A stretch of 64,000 nucleotides of DNA, taken from Leucobacter celer subsp. astrifaciens. GTDB taxonomy: Bacteria; Actinomycetota; Actinomycetes; Actinomycetales; Microbacteriaceae. Made by a program: the position numbers and the translations under genes. The notes under the pieces are model-generated. The model was not told the origin of the DNA. It saw nothing but the letters and a program-made list of their open reading frames with translations, and searched no databases. Position 1 is the stretch's first letter. Each line of letters opens with the position of its first letter. The stretch lies in contig NZ_JHEI01000201.1 of the NCBI RefSeq assembly GCF_001273835.1, positions 1 to 64,000 of the forward strand. The letters run 5' to 3'. Below, piece after piece: positions 43,971 to 52,355 of the stretch.

Positions 43971-44717
43971 CTACTCGTCGTCTTCCGAGTCGTCGTCTAG
44001 ATCGTCGGCGTCTTCGGACTCGTCGTCGAAGAGTTCGGTGTCGTCGGAGTCGTCGGCGAGATCCTCATCCGCGTCGGTCTCGTCTTCATCCTGATCTTCA
44101 CCCGATTCGCCGAGCGCGGCCCCGTCCTCGTCGAGATCGACGCCGTCGATCTCGTCGTCGAAGTCGCTGAAGTCGTTGTCGAGGAGATCCTCTTCGGAAT
44201 CCGCGTCGTCCTCGTCGCTGAGCTCGGCTGCCGCGGCCTCGGCGGCAGCGGCCTCCTCTGCCGCTTGACGCGCCTGCGACTCGCGGTACTGCGCGAGCCG
44301 CACCGACCAGGGCACCCACTCGGGCGCCACGACCGCGCCCACGCCCGGCAGCAGCTCGACCTCGAGCACGTTCACCGCGGACTCCTCGTCGATGCGCGCG
44401 AGCGTGGCCGCCCAGCGCCAACCCGGATATCCGGGCAGGCGGCACTCGAAGAACAGCGTGAGCACGTGCGACTCGTGCACCTCGTGACCGTCGTCCGAGC
44501 CGATGGTGCGCGGGTCGGTGATCTCGGCGAGCGCCGCACGCGCCTGATCCCGTGCCGCCAGCAGCACCTCGTCCGGCGCGATCTCGACCTCGGGAGCCTC
44601 GATTTCAGGAGCCTCGTACCCCGCGGCCTCTGCCTCGGGAGCCTCGGTCTCGACTTCGGGATCCCCGGTCGCCCCGTTCTCGGGCCCGCCGGTCGACGAC
44701 TCAGACATCGAAGTCAT
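43971..44717 (-). CDS. DUF3027-domain protein with acidic tail
   Basis: This 248-residue protein has a DUF3027 core (LLAARDQARAALAEITDPRT, GYPGWRWAATLARIDEESAV, VVAPEWVPWSVRLAQYRESQ) at about residues 45-150. A C-terminal tail of about 85 residues is mostly Asp and Glu. The function of DUF3027 is not established. It overlaps the cold-shock gene by 17 bases (start 44717, or 44708), so the pair is co-expressed. Confidence 0.82.
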   Translation of the reverse strand: MTSMSESSTGGPENGATGDPEVETEAPEAEAAGYEAPEIEAPEVEIAPDEVLLAARDQARAALAEITDPRTIGSDDGHEVHESHVLTLFFECRLPGYPGWRWAATLARIDEESAVNVLEVELLPGVGAVVAPEWVPWSVRLAQYRESQARQAAEEAAAAEAAAAELSDEDDADSEEDLLDNDFSDFDDEIDGVDLDEDGAALGESGEDQDEDETDADEDLADDSDDTELFDDESEDADDLDDDSEDDE

Positions 44718-45078
44718 CCGCGACGCGACGCAGCATGGTCGCGACCTTGCGCGACTGGGAGCGCTCGGGGTACTGGCCGTGCTTCAGGTGGCTGCCCAGT
44801 CCGTCGAGCAGCTTGACCAGATCCTCGATGATGATCGCCATCTCGTCGGCCGACTTGCGGCTGCGCTTCGCGATGCGGGGCGTGTCGATCACACGCACCG
44901 AGAGCGCCTGCGGGCCCTTACGGCCGTCGGCCACGCTGTACTCCAGACGAGTACCGGTCTGCACGTCGGCGTCCTCCGGGATCACCGACGCGTGCAGGTA
45001 CACCTGCGCACCGTCATCGCCCTGGATGAATCCGAAGCCCTTCGCCTCGTCATAGAACCTGACCTTGCCGTTCGGCAT
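44701..45078 (-). CDS. cold-shock-domain protein with C-terminal extension
   Basis: This 125-residue protein has an N-terminal cold-shock domain with the RNA-binding motif GKVRFYDEAKGFGFIQGDDG (RNP1-like KGFGFI) and YLHASVI (RNP2 region). A 60-residue helical extension follows, not present in ordinary 67-residue Csp proteins (DEMAIIIEDLVKLLDGLGSH). I start at ATG 45078, giving the normal Csp N-terminus MPNGKVRFYDE. Confidence 0.88.
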   Translation of the reverse strand: MPNGKVRFYDEAKGFGFIQGDDGAQVYLHASVIPEDADVQTGTRLEYSVADGRKGPQALSVRVIDTPRIAKRSRKSADEMAIIIEDLVKLLDGLGSHLKHGQYPERSQSRKVATMLRRVADDFDV

Positions 45079-45208
45079 GCCTTCGTCCCTCTCCAGCGGA
45101 GATCCCTCCGCCACGCACGTCTTCGCGAGCGTTGCGCTCGCATACTCGGTCAAGTCTACCGCGCTCTCCTCCAGTCGCTTCAGCGCTGCAGCCGATAGCA
45201 TGGCACGG

Positions 45209-45475
45209 ATGTCCACTGAACCCAGCACCCCGTCGGTCCTCGAGAGGATCCTCGCCTACGCCTCGCTCGCCATCATCGCGACCGCACTGCTCTCGTTCTT
45301 CGCCACGCTCATCGTGGGCATGAACGATCGCCAGGCGATGGCGGAGGGGCTCTGGCCGTTCGTCTACGGGTTCTCCCTCATCGGCCTCCCCGTGGGATTC
45401 GTCCTGCTGATCCTGTTGCTCGTGCTCAGCCAGCGCCGTCGTCGTGCCGAGTTCCGACGCGACAATCGTTCGTAG
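45209..45475 (+). CDS. small two-helix membrane protein
   Basis: This 88-residue protein has two hydrophobic helices (ILAYASLAIIATALLSFFAT; FVYGFSLIGLPVGFVLLILL) and a basic C-terminus (SQRRRRAEFRRDNRS). An ATG three codons upstream at 45200 is possible. Unknown function. It is divergent from the cold-shock gene and 13 bases upstream of the helicase-associated gene, so probably co-transcribed with it. Confidence 0.7.
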   Translation: MSTEPSTPSVLERILAYASLAIIATALLSFFATLIVGMNDRQAMAEGLWPFVYGFSLIGLPVGFVLLILLLVLSQRRRRAEFRRDNRS

Positions 45476-45488
45476 GGGCGGCAGCGCT

Positions 45489-47279
45489 ATGAGCGGCACC
45501 CTGGCGCTCGCCTCCGCGATCGCGGAGATGGACCGCGGCGCTCTCGAGTCGCTCGTGCGACGCCGACGCCCGCTGGCTCCCTCGAGCGTGCTCGACCCCA
45601 TCGGGCTCGCGGCCGAGCTGCTGCGCTCCGAGTCGATCCTCCGCGCGCTCACCCCGCTCGATCGAGGCGTCCTCGCGGTGCTGCTGGGGATCGCCGTCGC
45701 CCCGCCCACCGATTCCGACGCCGCTGACGGCGACGAGGCGCTCGGCGCGCTGCGGGCACTCGGCCTCGTGGGTGTCGAGGATTCGCGCCCGGTGTCGCTG
45801 CCGGAGGTCACCGAGACCCTGCAGCAGGCGCTGCAGGCGGCCGGACTCGCACCCGACGACATCGCCGCGGGCACGGCGCTCGATCCCGGCGAGGACACGG
45901 CGGATCCCGGAAAGCCGGACGCCGACTCGTGGATGACCGCCGCGCTGACCTCCGTCGGTCAGGCTGCGGAGTGCCTGCGCGTGCTGCGGGAGCATCCCGG
46001 CCGCCTGAACCGCAACGGCACCGTCGCAGTCGCCACCGTGCGCGGTATCGCCGAGTCCGTGGGCATCGACGCGGAACACGCCGCGCAGGCGCTCTCGGCC
46101 GTCGAGCGGGCCGGCATGGTCGTGGCGGGCGGGTCGTCGCTCGTCGTGTCGGACCGCGCCGCTGAGTGGTTGCAGGGCGACCACATCGCGCGGTGGCTCG
46201 AACTCGCCGCGACGACGCTCGCGACGATGCCCGCTCCGCTGCAGGCCGCCCTGCCCCGCTCGGCCTCGCTCGCCGCCGCGGTCGCTGCGCTGCCGCAGCG
46301 GTTCCCGCTGCTCCCCGCGGCCGAGCTGGAGACGTTGCGACGATTCGCCGCGGCCGCCGAGCACCTCGGGCTCGCAGCGCAGGGCCGTCTCAGCGGAGTC
46401 GCCGAGCTGCTGGGCTCCGGCGAGCGGGCCGCGGCCGCCGAGCTCGCCCGGCAGCTGCTCCCCCCTCCCGCTCCCGGCGTCTACGTGCAGCCCGACCTGA
46501 GCGTCGTCGTGCCGGGCCCGCTCGCCCCGCGGGACGAGATCGAGCTGGCGTCGCTCACCGTGCCCGAGCACATCGGAGTGGCCTCCACGAGACGCATCAC
46601 CGAGGCGTCGATCGCCGAGGCCTTCAAACGCGGCACCACCCCGCTCGAGGCACGCGCGGTCTTCGAGCGCGTCTCGCTCACCGGCATCCCCCAGCCCCTC
46701 GACTACCTGCTGGGCTCGCTCGCCGAGCGCGTGGGAAACATCCTGGTGGGCGAGTATCACGGCGACGACGGGCGCACCCGCATCATCGTCAGCCGCAGCG
46801 AACTCGCCGACACCCTGATGGTGGATCGCGCGCTGCAGCATCTGCAGCTGCAGCGCCTCGACTCGACGACCCTGCTCTCGCGCCTGCGCGCCGACCACGT
46901 GCTCGCTGCACTCGCGGACGCCCGCTACCACGCGTCGGGCCCGCGCGAGGAGCATCCCGAACCTTCGACGCGCGCGACCGCGCCCACCGATCCGCAGCCG
47001 CCCGCGAACGCGCTGCCCGAGCCCATCGCCGAACTGATCGAGCGCGTCTACCTCGCCGCGCGCTCCGAACCGGGCACGGGCGATTTCACGCGACGGCTCG
47101 AACTCGCGATCCGGGATCGCACCCCCGTGCGCGTGACCGCCGAGGCCCGCGGGCAGAACCACACCTTCCTCCTGCTGCCCGTCTCGCTCAACGCGGGCCG
47201 TCTGCGCGCGACCGACCAGTCGGCGGGCGTGGAGCGCACCCTGCCCGTGAACCTGATCACCGCCGTCGAAGCGGTCTGA
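45489..47279 (+). CDS. helicase-associated (XPB/Ssl2-like) domain protein
   Basis: This 596-residue protein resembles the actinobacterial helicase-associated proteins encoded next to XPB. It has repeated winged-helix-like segments, LDPIGLAAELL at the N-terminus, and the block VYVQPDLSVVVPGPLAPRDE, the most conserved part of the family. It has no ATPase motifs of its own. It lies 211 bases upstream of the XPB gene and probably acts with it in nucleotide excision repair. Confidence 0.85.
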   Translation: MSGTLALASAIAEMDRGALESLVRRRRPLAPSSVLDPIGLAAELLRSESILRALTPLDRGVLAVLLGIAVAPPTDSDAADGDEALGALRALGLVGVEDSRPVSLPEVTETLQQALQAAGLAPDDIAAGTALDPGEDTADPGKPDADSWMTAALTSVGQAAECLRVLREHPGRLNRNGTVAVATVRGIAESVGIDAEHAAQALSAVERAGMVVAGGSSLVVSDRAAEWLQGDHIARWLELAATTLATMPAPLQAALPRSASLAAAVAALPQRFPLLPAAELETLRRFAAAAEHLGLAAQGRLSGVAELLGSGERAAAAELARQLLPPPAPGVYVQPDLSVVVPGPLAPRDEIELASLTVPEHIGVASTRRITEASIAEAFKRGTTPLEARAVFERVSLTGIPQPLDYLLGSLAERVGNILVGEYHGDDGRTRIIVSRSELADTLMVDRALQHLQLQRLDSTTLLSRLRADHVLAALADARYHASGPREEHPEPSTRATAPTDPQPPANALPEPIAELIERVYLAARSEPGTGDFTRRLELAIRDRTPVRVTAEARGQNHTFLLLPVSLNAGRLRATDQSAGVERTLPVNLITAVEAV

Positions 47280-47311
47280 TCCCTGGTACGAAGCAGCGGG
47301 CACGGCACCTT

Positions 47312-47366
47312 CGCGCGTCAGTAGATGTCACCAAACCTGACCGGAGGTGACAACAACTGACGCGCG
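47312..47366. repeat. 55-bp palindromic repeat, copy 2
   Basis: Arms cgcgcgtcagta and the inverted caactgacgcgcg enclose TGTCACC...GGTGACA, giving a longer paired stem than copy 1 at 38523-38577. It lies between the helicase-associated gene and its partner. Confidence 0.7.
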
Positions 47367-47476
47367 TTCCGGTAAATGAGGGAGTGTTCGGGGCAACCGT
47401 CCCTGCGTATCCCCGGGGCGTCCGCTCCCGCGATTCGCGCAGCGGCCGAAGCCCAGATTCCCCTCCGCAAGCAAGG

Positions 47477-47491
47477 TAAACTAGTCAGTTA
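47477..47491 (+). promoter_or_regulatory. -10 box giving a leaderless XPB transcript
   Basis: TAAACT (47477-47482) is eight bases before the ATG at 47491 and no ribosome site is present. This implies a leaderless mRNA. Confidence 0.55.
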
Positions 47492-49149
47492 TGACTCTCG
47501 GCCCCCTCATCGTGCAGAGCGACCACACCGTGCTCATGGAGGTCGCGCACCCTGACGCGGAGGACGCCCGCCACGAGCTCGCGGTGTTCGCCGAGCTGGA
47601 GCGCGCACCCGAGCACATCCACACCTACCGCATCACGCGACTCGGCCTCTGGAATGCGCGCGCCGCCGGGCACACCGCCGAGGAGATCCTCGACACCCTG
47701 AACCGCCACGCGAAGTTCCCGGTGCCCACCGGGGTGGCGAGCGAGATCGAGGACACGATGCGCCGCTACGGCCGGCTCACGATCGAGCGCGCGGGGGCCG
47801 AGGAGTACGGCGGCGAGCGCGCCGGCGAGCTGATCCTGCGCTGCGACGACCCCGCGATCCTGCGCGAGGTGGCGAGCGCGAAGAAGATCGCGCCGCTGCT
47901 CGGCAACCGGCTCGACGAACGCACCTACCCGGTCGAGGCCTGGGCGCGGGGCGAGCTGAAGCAGCAGCTCGTGGCGCGCGGCTGGCCGGCCGAGGATCTC
48001 GCGGGCTACACGCCCGGCGACCCCTACGACATCGACCTCGAGCAGCAGGGCTGGCAGCTGCGCGACTACCAGGCCAAGGCGGTCGAGGCGTTCCAGCGCG
48101 GCGGCTCAGGCGTGGTGGTGCTGCCCTGCGGCGCCGGCAAGACCATCGTGGGTGCGGCCTCGATGGCCGCCGTAGGGGCGAAGACGCTGATCCTCGTCAC
48201 CAACGCGGTCTCGGCCCGCCAGTGGCGCGACGAGCTGCTGCGCCGCACCAACCTCACCGAGGACGATATCGGAGAGTATTCCGGCCAGGTGAAGGAGGTG
48301 AAGCCGATCACCATCGCGACCTACCAGATCCTCACGAGCCGCCGGAAGGGCGAGTACGCGCACCTCTCGCTGCTCGACGCGCAGGACTGGGGTGTGATCG
48401 TCTACGACGAGGTGCACCTGCTGCCCGCGCCGGTGTTCAAGCTCACCGCCGAGTTGCAGGCCCGCCGCCGCCTCGGCCTCACCGCGACCCTCGTGCGCGA
48501 GGACGGCCGGGAGGGCGACGTGTTCAGCCTCATCGGCCCGAAGCGCTACGACGCCGCGTGGAAGGACATCGAGGCGCAGGGCTTCATCGCCCCCGCGGCG
48601 TGCTTCGAGGTGCGCATCGACATGAGCGAATCGGAGCGCATGGATTACGCGGTGGCCGAGGATCAGGATCGCTACCGCATCGCCTCGTCGACGTTCGCGA
48701 AGCAGTCGGTTGCGCGGCGCATCATCGAGAAGCACCCGGGCGAGAGCGTGCTGGTGATCGGCCAGTACATCGACCAGCTCGAGGCGATGGCGGAGGCGCT
48801 CGGCGCCCCCCTGATCACCGGCCAGACTCCGGTCGATCAGCGCGAAGTGCTGTTCCAGGCCTTCCGATCGGGCGAGGAGCGGATCCTCGTCGTATCGAAA
48901 GTCGCCAATTTCTCCGTGGATCTCCCGGATGCGTCGGTGGCGATTCAGATCTCCGGCTCCTTCGGCTCGCGTCAGGAGGAGGCGCAGCGCCTCGGCCGGC
49001 TGCTGCGGCCGAAGTCGACGGATGTGACGGCGTCCTTCTACACGCTCATCGCCCGCGACACCGTGGATCAGGACTTCGCGCAGAACCGCCAGCGGTTCCT
49101 GGCCGAACAGGGGTACAGCTACACGATCCTCGACGCCCACCAGCTCTAG
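47491..49149 (+). CDS. DNA repair helicase XPB
   Basis: This 552-residue SF2 helicase has an N-terminal damage-recognition-like domain (about 1-180), then the Walker A loop LPCGAGKTIV, DEVH box (VYDEVHLLPA), TATLVREDGREGDVF, VSKVANFSVDLP and the last motif QRLGRLLRPK. It unwinds DNA in nucleotide excision repair and is complete. It begins with no leader. Confidence 0.93.
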   Translation: MTLGPLIVQSDHTVLMEVAHPDAEDARHELAVFAELERAPEHIHTYRITRLGLWNARAAGHTAEEILDTLNRHAKFPVPTGVASEIEDTMRRYGRLTIERAGAEEYGGERAGELILRCDDPAILREVASAKKIAPLLGNRLDERTYPVEAWARGELKQQLVARGWPAEDLAGYTPGDPYDIDLEQQGWQLRDYQAKAVEAFQRGGSGVVVLPCGAGKTIVGAASMAAVGAKTLILVTNAVSARQWRDELLRRTNLTEDDIGEYSGQVKEVKPITIATYQILTSRRKGEYAHLSLLDAQDWGVIVYDEVHLLPAPVFKLTAELQARRRLGLTATLVREDGREGDVFSLIGPKRYDAAWKDIEAQGFIAPAACFEVRIDMSESERMDYAVAEDQDRYRIASSTFAKQSVARRIIEKHPGESVLVIGQYIDQLEAMAEALGAPLITGQTPVDQREVLFQAFRSGEERILVVSKVANFSVDLPDASVAIQISGSFGSRQEEAQRLGRLLRPKSTDVTASFYTLIARDTVDQDFAQNRQRFLAEQGYSYTILDAHQL

Positions 49150-49226
49150 GCTCGCAGCGCTGAGGAAGCTCGCGCCCCGCCGCGCACTGTCAGCCACTTC
49201 ATAGTGAATCATCAGAGACTGTGTGC

Positions 49227-49928
49227 ATGACTACTCAGCACAAGGGACCCAGGATCCTCATCGTCGATGACGAACCCAACATCCGCGAGCTGCTCAGCAC
49301 CAGCCTGCGCTTCGCCGGATTCGGCGTGCGAGCCGTCGCCAACGGCGCGCAGACCATCTCAGCCGTACTCGAGGAAGAGCCCGACCTCATCATCCTCGAC
49401 GTCATGCTGCCCGATATGAACGGCTTCAGCGTGACCAAGCGTCTGCGCTCGGCCGGCTACACGGCCCCCATCATCTTCCTCACCGCGAAGGACGACACCG
49501 AGGACAAGGTGGAGGGGCTCACCGTGGGCGGGGACGACTACGTCACCAAGCCGTTCAGCCTCGATGAGATCGTCGCCCGCATCAAGGCCGTGCTGCGCCG
49601 CACGATCCAGGAGGACGAGGAGTCGGTGCTCACCGTGGGGCCGATCACCATGGATCAGGACACGCACGAGGTGACGGTCGAGGGCGCCTCCGTCGAGCTC
49701 TCCCCCACCGAGTTCAAGCTGCTGCGCTACCTCATGCAGAACGCCAACCGCGTGCTCTCGAAGGCGCAGATCCTCGACCACGTCTGGGAGTACGACTTCA
49801 ACGGCGACGCGGGCATCGTCGAGTCGTACATCTCGTACCTGCGCCGCAAGCTCGATCCCCTCACCGAGGAATCGCTGATCCAGACCAAGCGCGGCTTCGG
49901 GTACATGCTCAAGACCGAAACGAAGTAA
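49227..49928 (+). CDS. OmpR-family response regulator
   Basis: This 233-residue MprA/TcrX-like regulator has a receiver domain with the acidic pair VDDEPN, phospho-acceptor LIILDVMLPDMNGF and KPFSLDEI. The winged-helix output domain shows VELSPTEFKLLRYLMQNANR and a long recognition helix (YISYLRRKLD). It sits one base upstream of its kinase gene. Confidence 0.92.
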   Translation: MTTQHKGPRILIVDDEPNIRELLSTSLRFAGFGVRAVANGAQTISAVLEEEPDLIILDVMLPDMNGFSVTKRLRSAGYTAPIIFLTAKDDTEDKVEGLTVGGDDYVTKPFSLDEIVARIKAVLRRTIQEDEESVLTVGPITMDQDTHEVTVEGASVELSPTEFKLLRYLMQNANRVLSKAQILDHVWEYDFNGDAGIVESYISYLRRKLDPLTEESLIQTKRGFGYMLKTETK

Positions 49929-49929
49929 C

Positions 49930-51531
49930 GTGCCGCGCTTCGCCGATCGCTGGACTGACGTCTCGCTGCGTGCGAAGATCACCGGGGTCACGGTCTTCAT
50001 CCTGTTCCTCGGCCTGATCGTGGCGGGCGTCGGCACGATGGCGCTGCTGCGGCCGACGCTCATCAGCACCCAGACGACCGAGCTGGCGCAGCTGCGCAGC
50101 GACCCCACGCCGGCCCTGGCGAACGGCGCCGACCTTCGCGGCCTGACCCGCGAGGACGTGCTCTTCGCCAACCGCGAGTACTACGTCGCGATGCTCGATG
50201 CCCAGGGCAACCTGCTCTACGACAACACCGGCTACGCCGACGCCGAGGCGGAGGGCAACAAGAGCATCGACCGCCCCCAGCTGCCGCAGGTCCCCCTGTC
50301 GCTCGACGCCGTCGCCGAGAAGCGCGACAGGATCGTCGATCTGCAGGGCGCCAACGGCACGGGGTGGCGCGCCATCGTGTTCCCCATCTTCGTGAACGGG
50401 CAGCCCAACGGCACGCTGCTCATCGCGAGTTCGACGAGCCTCATCACACAGGCCGTGGCCAACTACGTGGTCATCTTCACCGCGTTCGGCATCGCCGTGA
50501 TCCTGCTCGGCGCCGCGCTCACCCGCCTGCTCGTCACGGCCACGATGCTGCCGCTCGCGGAGGTCGAGAAGACGGCGCTCGAGATCTCGCGCGGCGACTA
50601 CTCGAAGCGCATCATGGTCACGAGCCCGCACACCGAGGTCGGTCACCTGGGCGAGTCGCTCAACGTGATGCTCGATCGCCTCGACGGCTCGCTCGAGGAT
50701 CGGGCGCGCACCATCGAGCGCATGCGACGCTTCATCGGCGACGCCAGCCACGAGCTGCGCACGCCGCTGGTCTCGGTGCGGGGCTACGCGGAGCTGTACC
50801 GCATGGGCGCGCTGCAGGACGACGAGCAGGTCGGCCAGGCGATGGAGCGCATCGAGAAGGAATCGATCCGCATGACGTCGCTGGTCGAGGATCTGCTCGC
50901 GCTCGCCCGGCTCGACGAGCGCAGGCCCCTCGTGCTCGCACCGCTGCCGCTCAACCGGCTGGCGCACGACGCCGCGCTCGACGCGCGGGCGCAGGCCCCG
51001 GATCGCGAGGTGTCGGTCATCGAGGCGCCGGGAGCGCCCGAGGTGATCGGCGACGAGCACAAGGTACGGCAGCTCATGACGAACCTCATCGGCAACGCCA
51101 TGCGGCACACGCCCGCCGGCAGCCCCATCGAGATCGTGGTCTCGGTGCCGCCGGCCGCCTCGGCCTCCGGCTCCCCCGGCACCCCCGGCTCGCCCCCTGA
51201 CACGCCCGTCGGCGCCCCCGGCGTCCCCTCCGAGCCTGTCGAAGGGGGCGCAGTCCCGATCGCACGATTCGAGATCGTCGATCACGGTGACGGGATCCCC
51301 GAGCAGATCCGGGAGAAGATCTTCGGACGGTTCTGGCGCGCCGACACCTCACGCAACCGCGAGACGGGCGGTTCGGGTCTCGGTCTGGCCATCGTCAAGT
51401 CGATCGTCGATGCGCACGGCGGGCGCGTCGAGGTGCGCGAGACCCCGGGCGGCGGCGCGACGTTCCGCGTCGACCTGCCGAGCGCTCCGCCCTCGGACGA
51501 CACGATCCCGATGCAGCGGCTGCAGGCGTAA
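49930..51531 (+). CDS. sensor histidine kinase with low-complexity insertion
   Basis: This 533-residue kinase has two membrane helices (about 20-45 and 165-200), an extracellular sensor loop, a HAMP domain, the H-box ASHELRTPLVSVRGY and N-box NLIGNAMRHT. The ATPase domain is interrupted at about residues 400-440 by a Pro/Ser/Gly-rich insertion (PPAASASGSPGT and onward to VEGGAVP) before the G1-box VDHGDGIP. The insertion corresponds to a G/C-rich DNA repeat (51225-51248). It starts at GTG 49930. Confidence 0.9.
   Translation: MPRFADRWTDVSLRAKITGVTVFILFLGLIVAGVGTMALLRPTLISTQTTELAQLRSDPTPALANGADLRGLTREDVLFANREYYVAMLDAQGNLLYDNTGYADAEAEGNKSIDRPQLPQVPLSLDAVAEKRDRIVDLQGANGTGWRAIVFPIFVNGQPNGTLLIASSTSLITQAVANYVVIFTAFGIAVILLGAALTRLLVTATMLPLAEVEKTALEISRGDYSKRIMVTSPHTEVGHLGESLNVMLDRLDGSLEDRARTIERMRRFIGDASHELRTPLVSVRGYAELYRMGALQDDEQVGQAMERIEKESIRMTSLVEDLLALARLDERRPLVLAPLPLNRLAHDAALDARAQAPDREVSVIEAPGAPEVIGDEHKVRQLMTNLIGNAMRHTPAGSPIEIVVSVPPAASASGSPGTPGSPPDTPVGAPGVPSEPVEGGAVPIARFEIVDHGDGIPEQIREKIFGRFWRADTSRNRETGGSGLGLAIVKSIVDAHGGRVEVRETPGGGATFRVDLPSAPPSDDTIPMQRLQA
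51225..51248. repeat. repeat element read in frame within the kinase gene
   Basis: cccctccgagcctgtcgaag followed by gggg matches the small family repeat seen at 30444-30465. Here it is translated as part of the kinase ATPase-domain insertion (SEPVEGGA). Confidence 0.5.
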
Positions 51532-51573
51532 CGCACCGGCTCGACGCCCCCTCCACCAGCCCGGGCCCATCAC

Positions 51574-51647
51574 TCGTGCGGGAGAAGGCCGTTCGTGCAG
51601 GACGGAACCGACGATCGATCCTGCACGAACGGCCTTCTCCTGCACGA
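51574..51647. terminator. 29-bp inverted repeat between convergent genes
   Basis: Bases 51574-51602 pair with 51619-51647 over 29 positions with one mismatch, a 16-base loop, and an internal repeat of TCGTGC-GGAG. It separates the sensor kinase (plus) from the LuxR regulator (minus) and is a likely two-way terminator. Confidence 0.7.
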
Positions 51648-51656
51648 ATGCTTCCG

Positions 51657-52355
51657 CTAATCGAGCACGCCCTCCCGGAGGGCCCGCAGCACGGCTCGCG
51701 TGCGATCCCGAACCCCCAGCTTCGTCAGAATGGTCGAGACGTGGTTCTTCACCGTTCCCTCGGCCAGGAACACCGCCTCCGAGATCTCCCGGTTGCTGTA
51801 TCCCTCGGCCATGAGGCGCAGCACCTCCAGCTCTCGCTCGGTGAGCTCCTCGATCGGCGGCGCGTGCGCATCCATCGGAGCCGGGTCCGACCGGAGCGCG
51901 CGCAGCAGACGGTCGGTGATGGAGGGCGCGATGTAGCTGCCGCCGTCGGCAAGCACATCGACCGCACGCGTGAGCTGCTCCAGGGTGACGTCCTTCAGCA
52001 GGTATCCGCGCGCGCCGGCGTGCAGCGCCTCCAGCACCAGGCGATCGTCCTCGAAGGTCGTGAGTACCAGCACCGGGACATCGCTGCCCTGATCCTGCAG
52101 CTGTCGCAACGTCCACAAGCCGTCTTGATGAGGCATCCGCAGATCGAGCAGCACCACCTCCGGCAGGGTCTCCGCGATGAGCGCCAGCGCCGCTTCCCCG
52201 TCCCCCGCTTCGCCGGCGACCTCGACCCCGGCGAGTTCGAGCAGCGCGCGGATGCCGGAGCGCACCAGCGCCTGATCGTCCACCACCACGACCCTCCGCG
52301 CACCGTGGCCGCCGGTCGCGTCGCACACAGGCTCCTCGCCGCTCATGCCGCTCAT
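51657..52355 (-). CDS. NarL/LuxR-family response regulator
   Basis: This 232-residue protein has a receiver domain (VVVDDQALVRSGI; phospho-Asp in VVLLDLRMPHQDG) and a C-terminal LuxR helix-turn-helix (LTERELEVLRLMAEGYSNRE, then EGTVKNHVSTILTKLG). Its start overlaps the stop of the kinase by four bases, so the pair is coupled. It likely controls the ABC exporter encoded divergently. Confidence 0.92.
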   Translation of the reverse strand: MSGMSGEEPVCDATGGHGARRVVVVDDQALVRSGIRALLELAGVEVAGEAGDGEAALALIAETLPEVVLLDLRMPHQDGLWTLRQLQDQGSDVPVLVLTTFEDDRLVLEALHAGARGYLLKDVTLEQLTRAVDVLADGGSYIAPSITDRLLRALRSDPAPMDAHAPPIEELTERELEVLRLMAEGYSNREISEAVFLAEGTVKNHVSTILTKLGVRDRTRAVLRALREGVLD

